Origin: an uncultured Alphaproteobacteria bacterium
GTDB taxonomy: Bacteria; Pseudomonadota; Alphaproteobacteria; Micavibrionales; Micavibrionaceae
Reading direction: 5' to 3'
Length of the DNA: 64,000 bases
NCBI GenBank assembly: GCA_946481075.1
Contig: CAMLMC010000001.1
Location: 248,001-312,000 of the forward strand
Each line of letters begins with the position of its first letter. Position 1 is the stretch's first letter. The notes under the pieces were generated by a model. It searched no databases. It had not been told where the DNA came from and was given only the letters and a program-made list of their open reading frames with translations. The position numbers and the translations under genes were made by a program. Below, piece after piece: positions 36,073-45,738 of the stretch.

Positions 36073-38175
36073 ATGACGGATATGTATATCTATCTCATGA
36101 TCGCCTGTTGCGTCATGGCTTCGCTGATTTTCAGCCAGCTGTGGGCGCACGGTGTCATGAAGCAAAGCGCGGGGAACGAGCGCATGCAGGCGATCGCCGC
36201 CGCCGTTCAGGAGGGCGCGAAGGCCTATCTGAACAGACAATATAGAACAATCGGCCTTGTCGGCGTTGTCGTCGCCGTTGGCCTTTATTTCCTTCTCGGA
36301 TGGCATGTGACTGTCGGCTTCGCGATCGGCGCGATCCTCTCCGGCGTTGCGGGCTATATCGGCATGTTCGTTTCTGTCCGCGCCAACGTCCGCACGGCAC
36401 AAGCCGCAACGAATGGCCTGGAGGCCGCGCTTGAAGTTGCGTTCAAGTCCGGTGCGATTACGGGGATGCTGGTCGTCGGTCTCGGCCTGATGGGGGTTGC
36501 TGGATATTATTATATACTGGAACACCATGCGGGCTTTGAACTGCGCCAAAATCTGGAAGGTCTTGTCGGTCTCGGCTTCGGTGCCTCGCTGATTTCCATC
36601 TTCGCCCGTCTTGGCGGCGGTATCTTTACAAAGGGTGCCGATGTCGGCGCTGATCTCGTCGGTAAAGTGGAAGCCGGAATTCCGGAAGATGATCCGCGCA
36701 ACCCGGCCGTTATCGCAGACAACGTGGGTGACAATGTGGGTGATTGCGCCGGTATGGCCGCCGACCTGTTTGAAACATACGCCGTGACAATCGTTGCGAC
36801 GATGTTGATTGCGGTGAGCGTGTTCACGGCGGAAGTTGCACCGGTTGTTGTCATCATTCCGCTTTTGATCGGGGCGCTTTCCATCCTCGGTTCGATTGCG
36901 GGTGTTTACTTCGTTCGCCTTGGCAAGAAAAAGAACATCATGGGGGCCCTGTATCGCGGATTTATCGCGAGCGCGGTTTTCTCTCTGGCGTTCATTTCGG
37001 TGCTGTTCACGAATATCGGCCTTGATACGGAACTGGCGCTCGCCGGTGAGAATGCGGGTTCGATTTCGGTACAGAACCTTTATTACTGTACGCTTGTCGG
37101 TTTAGGCGTGACAGGTCTGATGATCTGGATCACTGAATACTATACAGGCACAAACCACCGTCCCGTGCAGATGGTTGCCAAGGCATCCGAAACAGGGCAC
37201 GGCACAAACGTGATCCAGGGGCTTGCCATTTCGATGGAAGCAACAGCCCTGCCGGTGATCGTGATTTGCGCCGGTATCTATCTCGCCTTCAGCTTTGCCG
37301 GATTGTTCGGAATCGCGATTGCCGCGACGACGATGCTCTCCATGGCGGGGATGGTGGTGGCGCTGGATGCTTACGGCCCGGTCACAGACAATGCCGGCGG
37401 TATCGCCGAAATGTCGGGACTGCCGCCGGAAGTGCGCGTGACGACCGATGCGCTCGACGCTGTCGGTAACACGACGAAGGCCGTGACAAAAGGCTACGCG
37501 ATCGGTTCCGCTGGTCTTGCCGCGCTCGTTCTCTTCGCCGCGTATACCGAAGAGATCAAGCACTATTTGCCTGACCTCAACATCACATTCCCGCTCGAAG
37601 AGCCGTGGGTTGTGATCGGCCTGTTCATCGGCGGTCTTCTGCCGTACCTGTTCGGTGCGATGTCGATGACAGCCGTCGGCCGTGCGGCAGCGAGTGTTGT
37701 TGTGGAAGTGCGTCGTCAGTTCCGCGAAATCCCGGGCATCATGGAAGGCACTGGCAAGCCGGAATACGGCAAGGCGGTTGACCTTCTGACCAAGGCCGCG
37801 ATCAAGGAAATGATTATTCCTTCCTTGCTCCCGGTTCTGGCCCCGGCGGCGCTGTTCATCATCGTTCGCCTGCTGACCGGTACGTGGGAGCCGGCGTTCC
37901 AGGCCCTCGGCGCAATGCTGCTCGGCACGATCGTCACAGGCCTGTTCGTCGCCATCTCGATGACTTCGGGCGGCGGCGCATGGGACAATGCGAAGAAATT
38001 GATCGAAGAGCAGGGCGGCAAGGGTTCCGAAACCCACAAGGCCGCCGTGACGGGCGACACTGTCGGCGATCCATACAAGGATACCGCCGGTCCTGCCGTC
38101 AACCCGCTGATCAAAATCGCGAACATTGCGGCCATTCTGCTGGTCGCCATCGCCGCGAAGTTTATCGCTGGTTAA
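36073..38175 (+). CDS. hppA: K+-independent proton-translocating pyrophosphatase
   Basis: Membrane-integral pyrophosphatase that couples PPi hydrolysis to proton export; 700 residues with about 16 membrane helices. The pyrophosphate site has [11 protein letters not shown] (190-200) and [12 protein letters not shown] (216-227), with the matching [14 protein letters not shown] block near the C-terminus. Lys469 in GNTTKA marks the K+-independent subclass; K+-dependent enzymes have Ala there. It is monocistronic: a palindromic repeat and a terminator follow directly. Confidence 0.95.
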   Translation: MTDMYIYLMIACCVMASLIFSQLWAHGVMKQSAGNERMQAIAAAVQEGAKAYLNRQYRTIGLVGVVVAVGLYFLLGWHVTVGFAIGAILSGVAGYIGMFVSVRANVRTAQAATNGLEAALEVAFKSGAITGMLVVGLGLMGVAGYYYILEHHAGFELRQNLEGLVGLGFGASLISIFARLGGGIFTKGADVGADLVGKVEAGIPEDDPRNPAVIADNVGDNVGDCAGMAADLFETYAVTIVATMLIAVSVFTAEVAPVVVIIPLLIGALSILGSIAGVYFVRLGKKKNIMGALYRGFIASAVFSLAFISVLFTNIGLDTELALAGENAGSISVQNLYYCTLVGLGVTGLMIWITEYYTGTNHRPVQMVAKASETGHGTNVIQGLAISMEATALPVIVICAGIYLAFSFAGLFGIAIAATTMLSMAGMVVALDAYGPVTDNAGGIAEMSGLPPEVRVTTDALDAVGNTTKAVTKGYAIGSAGLAALVLFAAYTEEIKHYLPDLNITFPLEEPWVVIGLFIGGLLPYLFGAMSMTAVGRAAASVVVEVRRQFREIPGIMEGTGKPEYGKAVDLLTKAAIKEMIIPSLLPVLAPAALFIIVRLLTGTWEPAFQALGAMLLGTIVTGLFVAISMTSGGGAWDNAKKLIEEQGGKGSETHKAAVTGDTVGDPYKDTAGPAVNPLIKIANIAAILLVAIAAKFIAG

Positions 38176-38235
38176 TGTCATCCTGAGCGTAGCGAAGGAT
38201 CTCAAGAGATTCTTCGGCTTAGCCTCAGAATGACA
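38176..38235. repeat. Palindromic intergenic repeat (GTCATCCTGAG type)
   Basis: A 60-bp imperfect palindrome starting TGTCATCCTGAGCGTAGCG and closing CTCAGAATGACA, with arms AAGGATCTC / AGATTCTTCGG around the centre. It begins one base after the hppA stop. This sequence type is a widespread intergenic repeat in diverse bacteria. Confidence 0.8.
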
Positions 38236-38244
38236 CAGAAAATA

Positions 38245-38272
38245 AAAGCCCCGTGCAAACGGGGCTTTTTTT
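38245..38272 (+). terminator. Terminator after hppA
   Basis: Stem AAAGCCCCGT / ACGGGGCTTT with a short loop and a run of seven T. It follows the palindromic repeat and precedes the methyltransferase gene. Confidence 0.9.
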
Positions 38273-38287
38273 GTATATGAAGGGCGC

Positions 38288-39541
38288 ATGGCACTCGAAG
38301 CACTTAGCATCATTGACATCGGTTCAAATGGCGATGGTATCGCACGCCTTGATAATGGCAGCGTTGTTTTCGTTCCTTTCGCGGCAACGGGCGATATGGT
38401 CATGGCGAATGTCACGCGTGATCAGGATGGTCAGCTGCGTGCGAAGATCGATAGTTTTCTTTTGAAATCTCCGCAGCGTGTCACGCCGCCATGTCGTCAT
38501 TTTGGAATCTGCGGCGGCTGTGCGCTTCAACATATCGATCCGGAAAGTTACCGCACCTTCAAACGAAAAAATGTGACGGATACTCTACAACGTGCGGACA
38601 TAGAATTGCCGGACGATATCGAAGAAGTCTTTATTCCACCGTACACAAGACGCCGTGCGAATTTTGCGGCACGCGTGACAAAAGGAAAAACCATTATCGG
38701 TTTTCATGAGCGCCGGTCCGCAACGATTCGCGATGTGCCGGATTGTCATTTGATCAATGACGATGTCCGCCGTGTCATGGAACAATTGCGTCCCTTCATT
38801 GCCGATATCGCGGGTGAGGGGGCGAAGATGGATATCCTCATCCAATACTTTAACGGGCAAGTTGAAATTGGATTGACCGGAAAAATTGCACCGGGATGGG
38901 AGGCGCAGGCAGCACTCGCTGACGCTCTACGCGCCACAGGTGCGTCGCGCATATCATTACGCGCTCGTGATTACGATATTTACGAAGTTTTGCTTGAGGA
39001 AAAATCTTGTTTCGCAACCTTCGGTGATTTGAGTGTGAATCTTGCGCCCGGGGCGTTTATGCAGCCGAGCGAAGAGGGCGAACGTGCCCTGACTGACGCG
39101 GTGCGGAATGGTGCCTCTGACGCTTCACGCATCGCCGACCTGTTTTGCGGCAACGGCACGTTTACCGGCCCACTCTTGCGGAACGGGCGTAGCGTAATGG
39201 CCGCCGATTTTGCGCAAGAGGCGATTGCCGCGCTCCAACGCGCTGGCGTACATGCGATTCACCGCAACCTGTTTAAAGAGCCTATGACGGCACATGAGCT
39301 GGACGGGCTGGACGCCGTGGTGATTGATCCGCCGCGGGCCGGTGCGCAGGCGCAGGTGCGGGAACTGGCACAAAGCAATGTGCCCACGATTATCTATGTT
39401 TCCTGCAATCCACAAAGCTTTGCCAAGGATGCGGTGCATCTGATCGCGGGCGGTTACGAATTTCAAAAATTAACCATCGTCGATCAATTCATTTGGTCCG
39501 CGCATGTCGAGCTTGTGGGAATTTTCCAAAAGACCCGTTGA
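38288..39541 (+). CDS. TrmA/RlmD-family RNA (uracil-5-)methyltransferase
   Basis: A 417-residue SAM enzyme forming 5-methyluridine in RNA. An N-terminal TRAM domain spans about 1-60. An iron-sulfur site has Cys69, Cys75 and Cys78 (CRHFGICGGC) plus a later Cys in PDCH. The Rossmann methyltransferase domain has DLFCGNGTFTGPLL, VIDPPRAGA and the nucleophile Cys373 in YVSCNPQS. The iron-sulfur motif separates it from plain TrmA; whether it acts on 23S rRNA or tRNA cannot be decided here. Confidence 0.9.
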   Translation: MALEALSIIDIGSNGDGIARLDNGSVVFVPFAATGDMVMANVTRDQDGQLRAKIDSFLLKSPQRVTPPCRHFGICGGCALQHIDPESYRTFKRKNVTDTLQRADIELPDDIEEVFIPPYTRRRANFAARVTKGKTIIGFHERRSATIRDVPDCHLINDDVRRVMEQLRPFIADIAGEGAKMDILIQYFNGQVEIGLTGKIAPGWEAQAALADALRATGASRISLRARDYDIYEVLLEEKSCFATFGDLSVNLAPGAFMQPSEEGERALTDAVRNGASDASRIADLFCGNGTFTGPLLRNGRSVMAADFAQEAIAALQRAGVHAIHRNLFKEPMTAHELDGLDAVVIDPPRAGAQAQVRELAQSNVPTIIYVSCNPQSFAKDAVHLIAGGYEFQKLTIVDQFIWSAHVELVGIFQKTR

Positions 39542-39567
39542 CATAAATATCAAGCGGCCTTTTAGTT

Positions 39568-40464
39568 ATGGGCATGAAAAAAGCGTTCAATAAGTATGCG
39601 GAAGAATTGCCGGACGACGAGGTAGCTCTGTTCAACCAGCTTGTCACATGCGCGCAAAGGCATATGAAAGTCGATGCCGCTAACCTGCTGGAATTTTTGC
39701 AAGGAGAGCTTGCAGCGGAGATGACGGCGGCGCTTCATCTTGATGCCTATAAAATTTTGAAATCCCATTATATCCTCACCAACACCGAAAACGAACATCT
39801 GGAGGATTCGATTGCGACAATCATCGATAATGTCCAGATCCGGCATAACAACCAACTGGAACGCATCAACAAAAGAAGGTTGCATAAAGACCCGGATGTT
39901 TTTTCCATCGGGGCCTATCATCACAATTTTCTAAACCGTCTGGCCAATGACGTGAACACGACGCTTAAATATGCGAGCGTTCTGGTGGCGGAATCGGCAA
40001 TGGCTGTCCATGATGTGACACTTGTTCGCGCGAACTGGATGGAGCTTTATTTCGAACCGGTATTGCTTCCTAAACATGAGGCTCTAAATGCACCCGAAGC
40101 GCGTGATATCGCAGACATGATGACCTTGGCACCCGATGAAGTTTTTGGGTTTTTAAACGGATATTTTTCGTGCGCTTTATATGAGGATGTTTGTAGCCTG
40201 TGCCCCAATCTTACGCGCGATCAAAGGGAAAAGTTCTTTTATGCCTTTGACGACCTTATGGATGATGTGAAGGATTATTATTCCGACGTAGCCAAGCAAT
40301 CTATCGGCGCTAAATCACCCGATCCGCATGACCCTATATGGTACGAATTGACAGACCGCATCAACGGTACCCTTGAGGAAACGGCACCTGCCATATGCAT
40401 GCTTTTGGTTGCAGCGCATGACACGCCGATTTGCGCGGCGGATTTAAAACTGCTCATCCCTTAG
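39568..40464 (+). CDS. Uncharacterised acidic helical protein
   Basis: A 298-residue soluble protein that I do not recognise. It is rich in Asp/Glu and mostly helical by pattern, with no signal peptide. Segments include FNQLVTCAQRHMKVDAANLL (24-43), AYKILKSHYILTNTENEHLE, and FLNGYFSCALYEDVCSLCPNLTRDQREKFF around 196-225, which contains three cysteines (C..E.VCSLC). The start could be 39568 or the ATG at 39574. It is convergent with bamE, whose stop lies 3 bp away. Confidence 0.65.
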   Translation: MGMKKAFNKYAEELPDDEVALFNQLVTCAQRHMKVDAANLLEFLQGELAAEMTAALHLDAYKILKSHYILTNTENEHLEDSIATIIDNVQIRHNNQLERINKRRLHKDPDVFSIGAYHHNFLNRLANDVNTTLKYASVLVAESAMAVHDVTLVRANWMELYFEPVLLPKHEALNAPEARDIADMMTLAPDEVFGFLNGYFSCALYEDVCSLCPNLTRDQREKFFYAFDDLMDDVKDYYSDVAKQSIGAKSPDPHDPIWYELTDRINGTLEETAPAICMLLVAAHDTPICAADLKLLIP

Positions 40465-40467
40465 AAT

Positions 40468-40935
40468 TTAACGATTGCCGCCTGCGGTATCGACCGCACT
40501 GCCGGCCGGTTTGTTGAACCGGCCGATATTGCCCAGAAGCTGTTGCATCACCGTTATCTCGTTTCCGCTTGTCGGCGTTTTGCGGCGGACCATGGCGACA
40601 TCGATCTGGTCTGATTCAACCTCGTCAATCACATCGACGATTCCTTCTTCGTTAAAGGCGACGACCACGATTTTCTTGTCGACGACTTTTGGATCGAAGA
40701 TTCCGCGTTTTTCCATCTTCTGGCCGATGTAATACCAGACATTCTCATCGAATGGCGCCTTGGTGGTGGGGGAGCCGAGAGATTTTAAAACCGTCGTGCG
40801 CGTGCTCACGCCCGGGACGATTTCGGCCATGCGGAAATCCTCGACGATATTGCCGCGCGTTGCCTCCATCGGCGTACAAGCGGGCAGGGCCAGAAGCGCG
40901 AAAGCGGCAACGATCAGGACACGGGAGATATTCAT
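40468..40935 (-). CDS. bamE: Outer membrane assembly lipoprotein BamE
   Basis: Small BAM-complex lipoprotein, 155 residues. I choose the ATG at 40935 because it yields a clean lipoprotein signal peptide (MNISRVLIVAAFALLALPAC), with the lipobox LPAC and the acylated Cys at residue 20. An upstream ATG at 40956 would add seven polar residues. The SmpA/OmlA fold follows: IVPGVSTRTTVLKSLGSPTT, then ENVWYYIGQKMEKRG and VVVAFNEEGIV. It is divergent from the Cbp3-like gene. Confidence 0.92.
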   Translation of the reverse strand: MNISRVLIVAAFALLALPACTPMEATRGNIVEDFRMAEIVPGVSTRTTVLKSLGSPTTKAPFDENVWYYIGQKMEKRGIFDPKVVDKKIVVVAFNEEGIVDVIDEVESDQIDVAMVRRKTPTSGNEITVMQQLLGNIGRFNKPAGSAVDTAGGNR

Positions 40936-41006
40936 AGTTTGCAAGCCTGTTAACATTTGTTATAGGGGTTATATCTTAAATCAATTGTCATGAAAAGGAA
41001 GCGCGC

Positions 41007-41567
41007 ATGATTTCCGCCTGGCTAAAACGCCGCAAAGCCACCAGAAACGCCGCAGCCGGACTGTATCAGGCGGCCGTGAGCCAGTCCAGAGATCCGCTTT
41101 TTTATACAGAATTGGGCGTTGCCGACACGCTGGACGGGCGCTTTGACCTTGTAACGCTTCATGTTTTCTTGATCATGAACCGCCTTGGCGCGCTGGGACA
41201 GAACGGCAAGGCGCTTTCACAAGCCCTGTTCGATCATATGTTTACGAACATGGATGTTACGCTCCGCCAGATCGGTATTGGCGACATGGGAATCCCCAAA
41301 CATATGAAGCGTATGATGCGCGCCTTTAACGGCCGTGTACACAGTTACCACACAGCCCTGAACGGGAGTGACAAGCAACAACTTGAACTCGTGGTCTCCC
41401 GCAATATTTACCGTCATAAAGAGGGCGAAATTCCGGATACCGCAAAATTCATGGTCGAATATATATCGCGCCAGTCCGGATGGCTGATGCAGCAGGATTA
41501 TCAAAGTCTTGCCGCCGGCCGTGTGTCATTTGTCGATGTTGCGACACAGAGCAGGAAGTATGCCTAA
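41007..41567 (+). CDS. Ubiquinol-cytochrome c chaperone (Cbp3-like)
   Basis: A 186-residue protein of the Ubiq_cyt_C_chap family, thought to help assemble the cytochrome bc1 complex. Typical blocks are LYQAAVSQSRDPLFYTELGVADTLDGRFDLVTLH, then ALFDHMFTNMDVTLRQIGIGDMGIPKHMKRM, shown here as landmarks at about 19-100. AAGGAAG precedes the ATG. Its end overlaps the start of the DUF177 gene by 8 bases. The bamE / cbp3-like / DUF177 / rpmF / plsX / fabH / ihfA order is familiar from alphaproteobacteria. Confidence 0.88.
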   Translation: MISAWLKRRKATRNAAAGLYQAAVSQSRDPLFYTELGVADTLDGRFDLVTLHVFLIMNRLGALGQNGKALSQALFDHMFTNMDVTLRQIGIGDMGIPKHMKRMMRAFNGRVHSYHTALNGSDKQQLELVVSRNIYRHKEGEIPDTAKFMVEYISRQSGWLMQQDYQSLAAGRVSFVDVATQSRKYA

Positions 41568-42165
41568 AAACTACCAGAACAATCTGAACTCCGAATGGTC
41601 CGCATTGGTCGAGGTTTCCAAGCTCGGCGTCGAGCCCAAAACCTTCAAGATCGAGGCGGGCGAGGAAGAACGCGCCGATCTGGCCCGCCGCTATGGCATC
41701 GTGTCGGTTGATCGTGCGGTGGCTATCATCACCCTTCAAAAGACCCGCGGCAATATGATCCATGCGCTGGGGACCTTGCAGGCCGAAGTCACACAATCCT
41801 GTGTGGTATCGCTGGAGCCCGTAACGCAATCCATCGAGGAGGAGTTCGAGGGCTGGTTCGGTGATGATGATTCGGCCGTATCCTTCGCAAGGGCCAAAAG
41901 CGAGCGCGATGCCGCCAAATCCGGCATGGAAACAGAAATCCTTGAAGAATCTGTCGATCCGGAGCCAATCGTCAACGGACAGGTGGATATCGGCGAACTG
42001 GCCGCCCAGCACTTATCCCTTGCGCTCGATCCATATCCGCACGCGCCGGGCGTGGCCCATGCGCTGGCCGTCGATACGCATGAAGAGGCGGTCAAAGGCG
42101 GCGAAGGTGCGAACTTACGGAAAAACCCCTTTGAGGCCCTGAAAGACTGGAAAGAAAAGCGTTAA
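41560..42165 (+). CDS. yceD: DUF177 (YceD) family protein
   Basis: A 201-residue protein of the YceD/DUF177 family, linked to 23S rRNA accumulation and nearly always upstream of rpmF. The ATG at 41560, with AGGAAG just before it, is preferred over an in-frame start at 41509 inside the preceding gene. Features: ARRYGIVSVDRAVAII, then CVVSLEPVTQSIEEEFEGWFG in the core and DIGELAAQHLSLALDPYPHAPG, followed by the C-terminal NPFEALKDWK. rpmF follows after 96 bp. Confidence 0.9.
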   Translation: MPKNYQNNLNSEWSALVEVSKLGVEPKTFKIEAGEEERADLARRYGIVSVDRAVAIITLQKTRGNMIHALGTLQAEVTQSCVVSLEPVTQSIEEEFEGWFGDDDSAVSFARAKSERDAAKSGMETEILEESVDPEPIVNGQVDIGELAAQHLSLALDPYPHAPGVAHALAVDTHEEAVKGGEGANLRKNPFEALKDWKEKR

Positions 42166-42261
42166 CCATTCCAGCGCCTTAGATTTTGCAGAAACTTTAT
42201 CCTTGCGGATTTCCGGTAATTCCGTTAATAACAGCCCTGATTTTCGAAAAGGACTTACAAA

Positions 42262-42441
42262 ATGGCTGTACCAAAGAAAAAGACGAGCAAATCCAAGCGC
42301 GACATGCGCCGCTCTCACCATGCACTGACCGCGACCAACTGGAGCGAAGATGCGAGCACGGGTGAACCAGTTCGCCGTCACCATGTTGACCTGAAAACCG
42401 GCATGTACAAAGGCCGTCAGGTTCTCGAAGCACGCGACTAA
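42262..42441 (+). CDS. rpmF: 50S ribosomal protein L32
   Basis: A 59-residue ribosomal protein starting [20 protein letters not shown], the standard L32 N-terminus, and ending VLEARD. It lacks the zinc cysteines, so it is the zinc-free type. AAAGGA lies 9 bases before the ATG. It sits between yceD and plsX as in most proteobacteria. Confidence 0.97.
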   Translation: MAVPKKKTSKSKRDMRRSHHALTATNWSEDASTGEPVRRHHVDLKTGMYKGRQVLEARD

Positions 42442-42531
42442 TTGACAAAAGATATATAAGCTGCGAGTTTTTCGTTAAGTCTTTTATTAGATGATCCGAA
42501 ACTCGCAGTTTTTATTTTTAGCATCAGCTTC

Positions 42532-43587
42532 ATGACATATTCCCAGACAATTGCCCTAGACGCCATGGGCGGAGATTACGGCCCGGACGTAATCGTGCCC
42601 GCCGCCGCGCATGCTTTGCCCAAAATACCGGGGACGCAGTTTCTGTTCTATGGCGATCAGGCGCAGATCAATGCCTGTCTGGCAAAATTTGCGGACCTGA
42701 AATCTGTTAGCACCGTCATCCATACCGACAAGGCGATTTCCAGCAAGGAGCGCCCGTCGACCGCCGTAAGAAACAGCAAAGACAGCTCCATGCGGCTTGC
42801 GATTGAAGCGGTGAAGGATGGCAGGGCCGATGCCATCGTATCCGCCGGGAATACGGGCGCGCTAATGGCCCTTTCCAAAATGATTTTAAAAACATTGCCC
42901 GGCATCGAACGGCCGGCGATCGCCAGCGTCATGCCGACCATGCGCGGGCAGAGTGTTGTGCTCGACCTCGGCGCGAATCTGGAATGCGATGCGGAAGTTC
43001 TTTCACAATTCGCGGTGCTGGGCTCTGTCTATGCCCGTGTGGTGATGGGAATTGCGAATCCCACGGTCGGCGTCCTCAATGTCGGTACAGAAGACATGAA
43101 AGGCCATGACGAGGTGCGCGGCGCGCATGCGATTCTCTCCTGCGTCAATTTCCCCGGCAAATATCACGGCTTCATCGAAGGCAATGATATTACCAAGGGC
43201 ACCGTTGATGTTGTTGTCACCGATGGATGGACCGGCAATGTCGCGCTCAAGGTAACCGAGGGGACTGCCAAATTTATCTCCGGCCTATTGAAGGATTCAT
43301 TCAAATCATCGCCATTCGCGATCATCGGTTACGTATTCGCGCGCGGCGCGATCAATAGGCTCAAGACCCGTTTGAACCCGTCCAAATACAATGGCGGCAT
43401 GTTCCTCGGCCTCGACGGCATTTCGGTCAAAAGCCACGGGGGCAGCGATGTCGAGGGAACGGAGAATGCGATCATCGTGGCCGCAAACCTTGTCAAAGGC
43501 GGGTTTAACAAACGCGTATCGCAGGAAATCAACGACCTGATGGCGCAGGATTCCTTCGCGGCGGCACTGGCGGCGCAAACAGCATGA
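42532..43587 (+). CDS. plsX: Phosphate acyltransferase PlsX
   Basis: Converts acyl-ACP to acyl-phosphate for phospholipid synthesis; 351 residues. Typical motifs are ALDAMGGDYGPDVIVPAA (8-25), AIVSAGNTGALMA (103-115), LGANLECDAEVL and the late GVSHGS-like block ISVKSHGGSDV. Its stop overlaps the fabH start by 4 bases (ATGA). The protein is soluble but membrane-associated in relatives. Confidence 0.96.
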   Translation: MTYSQTIALDAMGGDYGPDVIVPAAAHALPKIPGTQFLFYGDQAQINACLAKFADLKSVSTVIHTDKAISSKERPSTAVRNSKDSSMRLAIEAVKDGRADAIVSAGNTGALMALSKMILKTLPGIERPAIASVMPTMRGQSVVLDLGANLECDAEVLSQFAVLGSVYARVVMGIANPTVGVLNVGTEDMKGHDEVRGAHAILSCVNFPGKYHGFIEGNDITKGTVDVVVTDGWTGNVALKVTEGTAKFISGLLKDSFKSSPFAIIGYVFARGAINRLKTRLNPSKYNGGMFLGLDGISVKSHGGSDVEGTENAIIVAANLVKGGFNKRVSQEINDLMAQDSFAAALAAQTA

Positions 43588-44564
43588 CAATCATCAAAAG
43601 CATTATCGCCGGCAGCGGCTCCTACCTGCCTGAAAAAATCATGACGAATGCCGACATGGAGAAAATTGTCGACACCACCGATGAATGGATCTTCCAGCGC
43701 AGCGGCATTCGCGAGCGCCGGGTGGCGGCGCCCGAGGAAATGACATCCGATATGGCGATCAAGGCCGCGATCTCTGCTTTGGCCGATGCCGGGATGGATG
43801 CGCAGAAAATAGACGGGATCATCGTGGCGACGACGACGCCCGATTCCGCCTTTCCCGCCGTGGCCGTGCGCGTTCAGGCGGCCCTTGGCATCCCCATGAT
43901 CCCTGCATTCGACGTGCAGGCGGCATGTTCCGGTTTCATCTATGCCATGTCCACCGCCGATGCGTTTATCCGGGCGGGCGGTATGAAACGCGTTTTGGTG
44001 ATCGGCGCGGAGAAGATGACATCGATCCTCGACTGGTCCGACCGCACGACCTGTGTGCTGTTTGCCGATGGCGCGGGCGCGGTGGTGCTAGAGGCGCTTG
44101 AGGTGGCTGCGGATCACGGGATCGAGGGGCAGGGCATACACTCTACCCACATCCATGCGAATGGCGAGGGGCGCAACCTTCTTTATACCGACGGCGGTGT
44201 TGCAACGACCGACCAGACGAAGATCATCATGCACGGCAAGGAAGTCTTCAAATACGCCGTGGAGTACCTATCGTCCGTTGTGACCGAGGTTTTGGAGACC
44301 AACAAGATCAAGCCGGAGCAGATTGACTGGCTCGTCCCGCATCAGGCGAATATCCGCATCATCGAATCGACCGCCAAGAAGCTCAATATGGGGATGGACC
44401 GCGTCATTACGACCGTGGACCGCCACGGTAATACGTCCGCCGCCTCTATCCCGCTCGCGCTCGATGAGGGCATCAAATCGGGCCGAATCAAGCGCGGCCA
44501 GTTGCTCCTTCTTGAGGCCATGGGGGCCGGCTTTACGTGGGGCGCGGCGCTTGTGCGATATTAG
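43584..44564 (+). CDS. fabH: 3-oxoacyl-ACP synthase III
   Basis: Starts type II fatty acid synthesis by condensing acetyl-CoA with malonyl-ACP; 326 residues. The catalytic triad fits Cys115 (QAACSGF), His in VPHQANIRI (about 252) and Asn in RHGNTSAASIPLAL (about 282). The ISGIRERR-like block (RSGIRERR) near 39-46 is also typical. It is coupled to plsX and ends 118 bp before ihfA. Confidence 0.96.
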   Translation: MTIIKSIIAGSGSYLPEKIMTNADMEKIVDTTDEWIFQRSGIRERRVAAPEEMTSDMAIKAAISALADAGMDAQKIDGIIVATTTPDSAFPAVAVRVQAALGIPMIPAFDVQAACSGFIYAMSTADAFIRAGGMKRVLVIGAEKMTSILDWSDRTTCVLFADGAGAVVLEALEVAADHGIEGQGIHSTHIHANGEGRNLLYTDGGVATTDQTKIIMHGKEVFKYAVEYLSSVVTEVLETNKIKPEQIDWLVPHQANIRIIESTAKKLNMGMDRVITTVDRHGNTSAASIPLALDEGIKSGRIKRGQLLLLEAMGAGFTWGAALVRY

Positions 44565-44622
44565 GTTTATCGCGCCTTCCGGGTTGTTCGTCCATTAACC
44601 TTTTCCTTGCCGTAGTCTTTTA

Positions 44623-44651
44623 TTGACCTATATAAATCAATAGGTTACAAT
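44623..44651 (+). promoter_or_regulatory. ihfA: Candidate ihfA promoter
   Basis: TTGACC at 44623-44628, a 17-bp spacer and TACAAT at 44646-44651, 31 bp before the ihfA ATG. Spacing and -10 are close to sigma-70 consensus. Confidence 0.6.
44635..44647 (+). promoter_or_regulatory. IHF consensus site within the ihfA promoter
   Basis: AATCAATAGGTTA matches the IHF consensus WATCAANNNNTTR at every defined base. It overlaps the spacer and the first bases of the -10 element, a position suited to autorepression. IHF autoregulation is known in E. coli; here it is inferred. Confidence 0.45.
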
Positions 44652-44682
44652 TAGGCTATCCAATCAAAAAGCGAGGTGCCCC

Positions 44683-44979
44683 ATGAGCGAACGCACACTG
44701 ACCAGAGCCGATCTGGCCGAATCCGTCTATGAACAGGTGGGATTGTCCCGCAATGAATCGTCCGACCTTGTCGAGCAGGTCCTTGACGAAATCATGAACG
44801 CATTGATTTCTGGGGACAATGTTAAGCTTTCTTCATTCGGCAGCTTTTCGATCCGCGAAAAAGGTGAAAGGATTGGCCGTAACCCCAAAACGGGAGTTGA
44901 AGTACCGATTACGCCCCGGCGTGTTCTGGTGTTCAGGGCATCACATGTCCTGAAAGACAGGATAGCGAAGGGGGCGTAA
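44683..44979 (+). CDS. ihfA: Integration host factor subunit alpha
   Basis: DNA-bending nucleoid protein of the HU/IHF family, 98 residues. [18 protein letters not shown] at the start, the [19 protein letters not shown] beta arm (about 47-65) and the C-terminal [14 protein letters not shown] are typical of IhfA. It lies between fabH and a MerR gene. GAGGTG precedes the ATG. Its stop codon lies in the loop of its own terminator. Confidence 0.95.
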   Translation: MSERTLTRADLAESVYEQVGLSRNESSDLVEQVLDEIMNALISGDNVKLSSFGSFSIREKGERIGRNPKTGVEVPITPRRVLVFRASHVLKDRIAKGA

Positions 44980-44995
44980 ATCGCCCCTTTTTTAT
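44968..44995 (+). terminator. Terminator of ihfA
   Basis: Stem AAGGGGGCG / CGCCCCTTT (with a G-U pair) around a short loop that includes the ihfA stop codon, followed by six T in all. Confidence 0.85.
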
Positions 44996-45027
44996 TTGAA
45001 CCTGTTTTAAGTCCGAAGTGGTAAGAC

Positions 45028-45600
45028 ATGAGCAACCTCGCAGTACAGAATTCCGCTCCTGAGGAAGAAAAGTCATTTAAAAAGGTCGATCCGGCCACTA
45101 TATCCGCACCGGAAACCGGCCTGAAATCCGGCAAGAAGGCGCAAGGCGCGTTCCGCACGATCAGCGAAGTGGCCGACGAGCTGGACGTACAGCAGCACGT
45201 TCTGCGTTTCTGGGAAACCAAGTTTTCACAAGTGAAGCCGCTCAAGCGCGGCGGCGGACGCCGTTACTACCGCCCGGAAGATGTCGCGCTTTTGAAACAT
45301 ATCCATTACCTGCTTTACACCGAAGGCTACACGATCAAGGGCGTGCAAAAGCTCCTCAAAGGGCAGGGCAAGAACCAGATTGCGGCGCAAGTCATGGCCG
45401 ATGAGCAACCGCAGGCCGCCGTTGGCAGCAAGGTCGCGGCAGCGAATGAGCAAAGCGCTGCAACATCTTCAAATTCCAGCAAATCCGGCGTGTATGACTT
45501 GTCGGCGCATCAGCGCGATGCGTTGGAAGCCATGCTGGATGAACTGAAGGCCCTTCGTGCCTTGTTCCCGCAAGACGAGGCGGATAGCCGCGCCGCTTAA
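45028..45600 (+). CDS. MerR-family transcriptional regulator
   Basis: A 190-residue regulator. The MerR helix-turn-helix and wing lie at about 42-110: [22 protein letters not shown], then [20 protein letters not shown] short helical region with [13 protein letters not shown] follows. No metal-binding cysteines are present, and the rest is low-complexity Ala/Ser/Gln (about 125-155) before a final helix. It always follows ihfA in many alphaproteobacteria; the signal is unknown. Confidence 0.88.
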   Translation: MSNLAVQNSAPEEEKSFKKVDPATISAPETGLKSGKKAQGAFRTISEVADELDVQQHVLRFWETKFSQVKPLKRGGGRRYYRPEDVALLKHIHYLLYTEGYTIKGVQKLLKGQGKNQIAAQVMADEQPQAAVGSKVAAANEQSAATSSNSSKSGVYDLSAHQRDALEAMLDELKALRALFPQDEADSRAA

Positions 45601-45632
45601 TTTCCGGGATTAATAAGGCCTCATAATATATT

Positions 45633-45677
45633 GAAACGTATGGATGATTTGAAAGTCACCATACGTTTCGTCTTTTT
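45633..45677 (+). terminator. Terminator of the merR gene
   Basis: Perfect 11-bp stem GAAACGTATGG / CCATACGTTTC with a 15-base loop, followed by GTCTTTTT. Confidence 0.75.
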
Positions 45678-45738
45678 CGTTCCACGGGTGCCCACGACGC
45701 CTTTTCAGGGGGGCGGGTATTATTAAAGCGGGCCCAGT

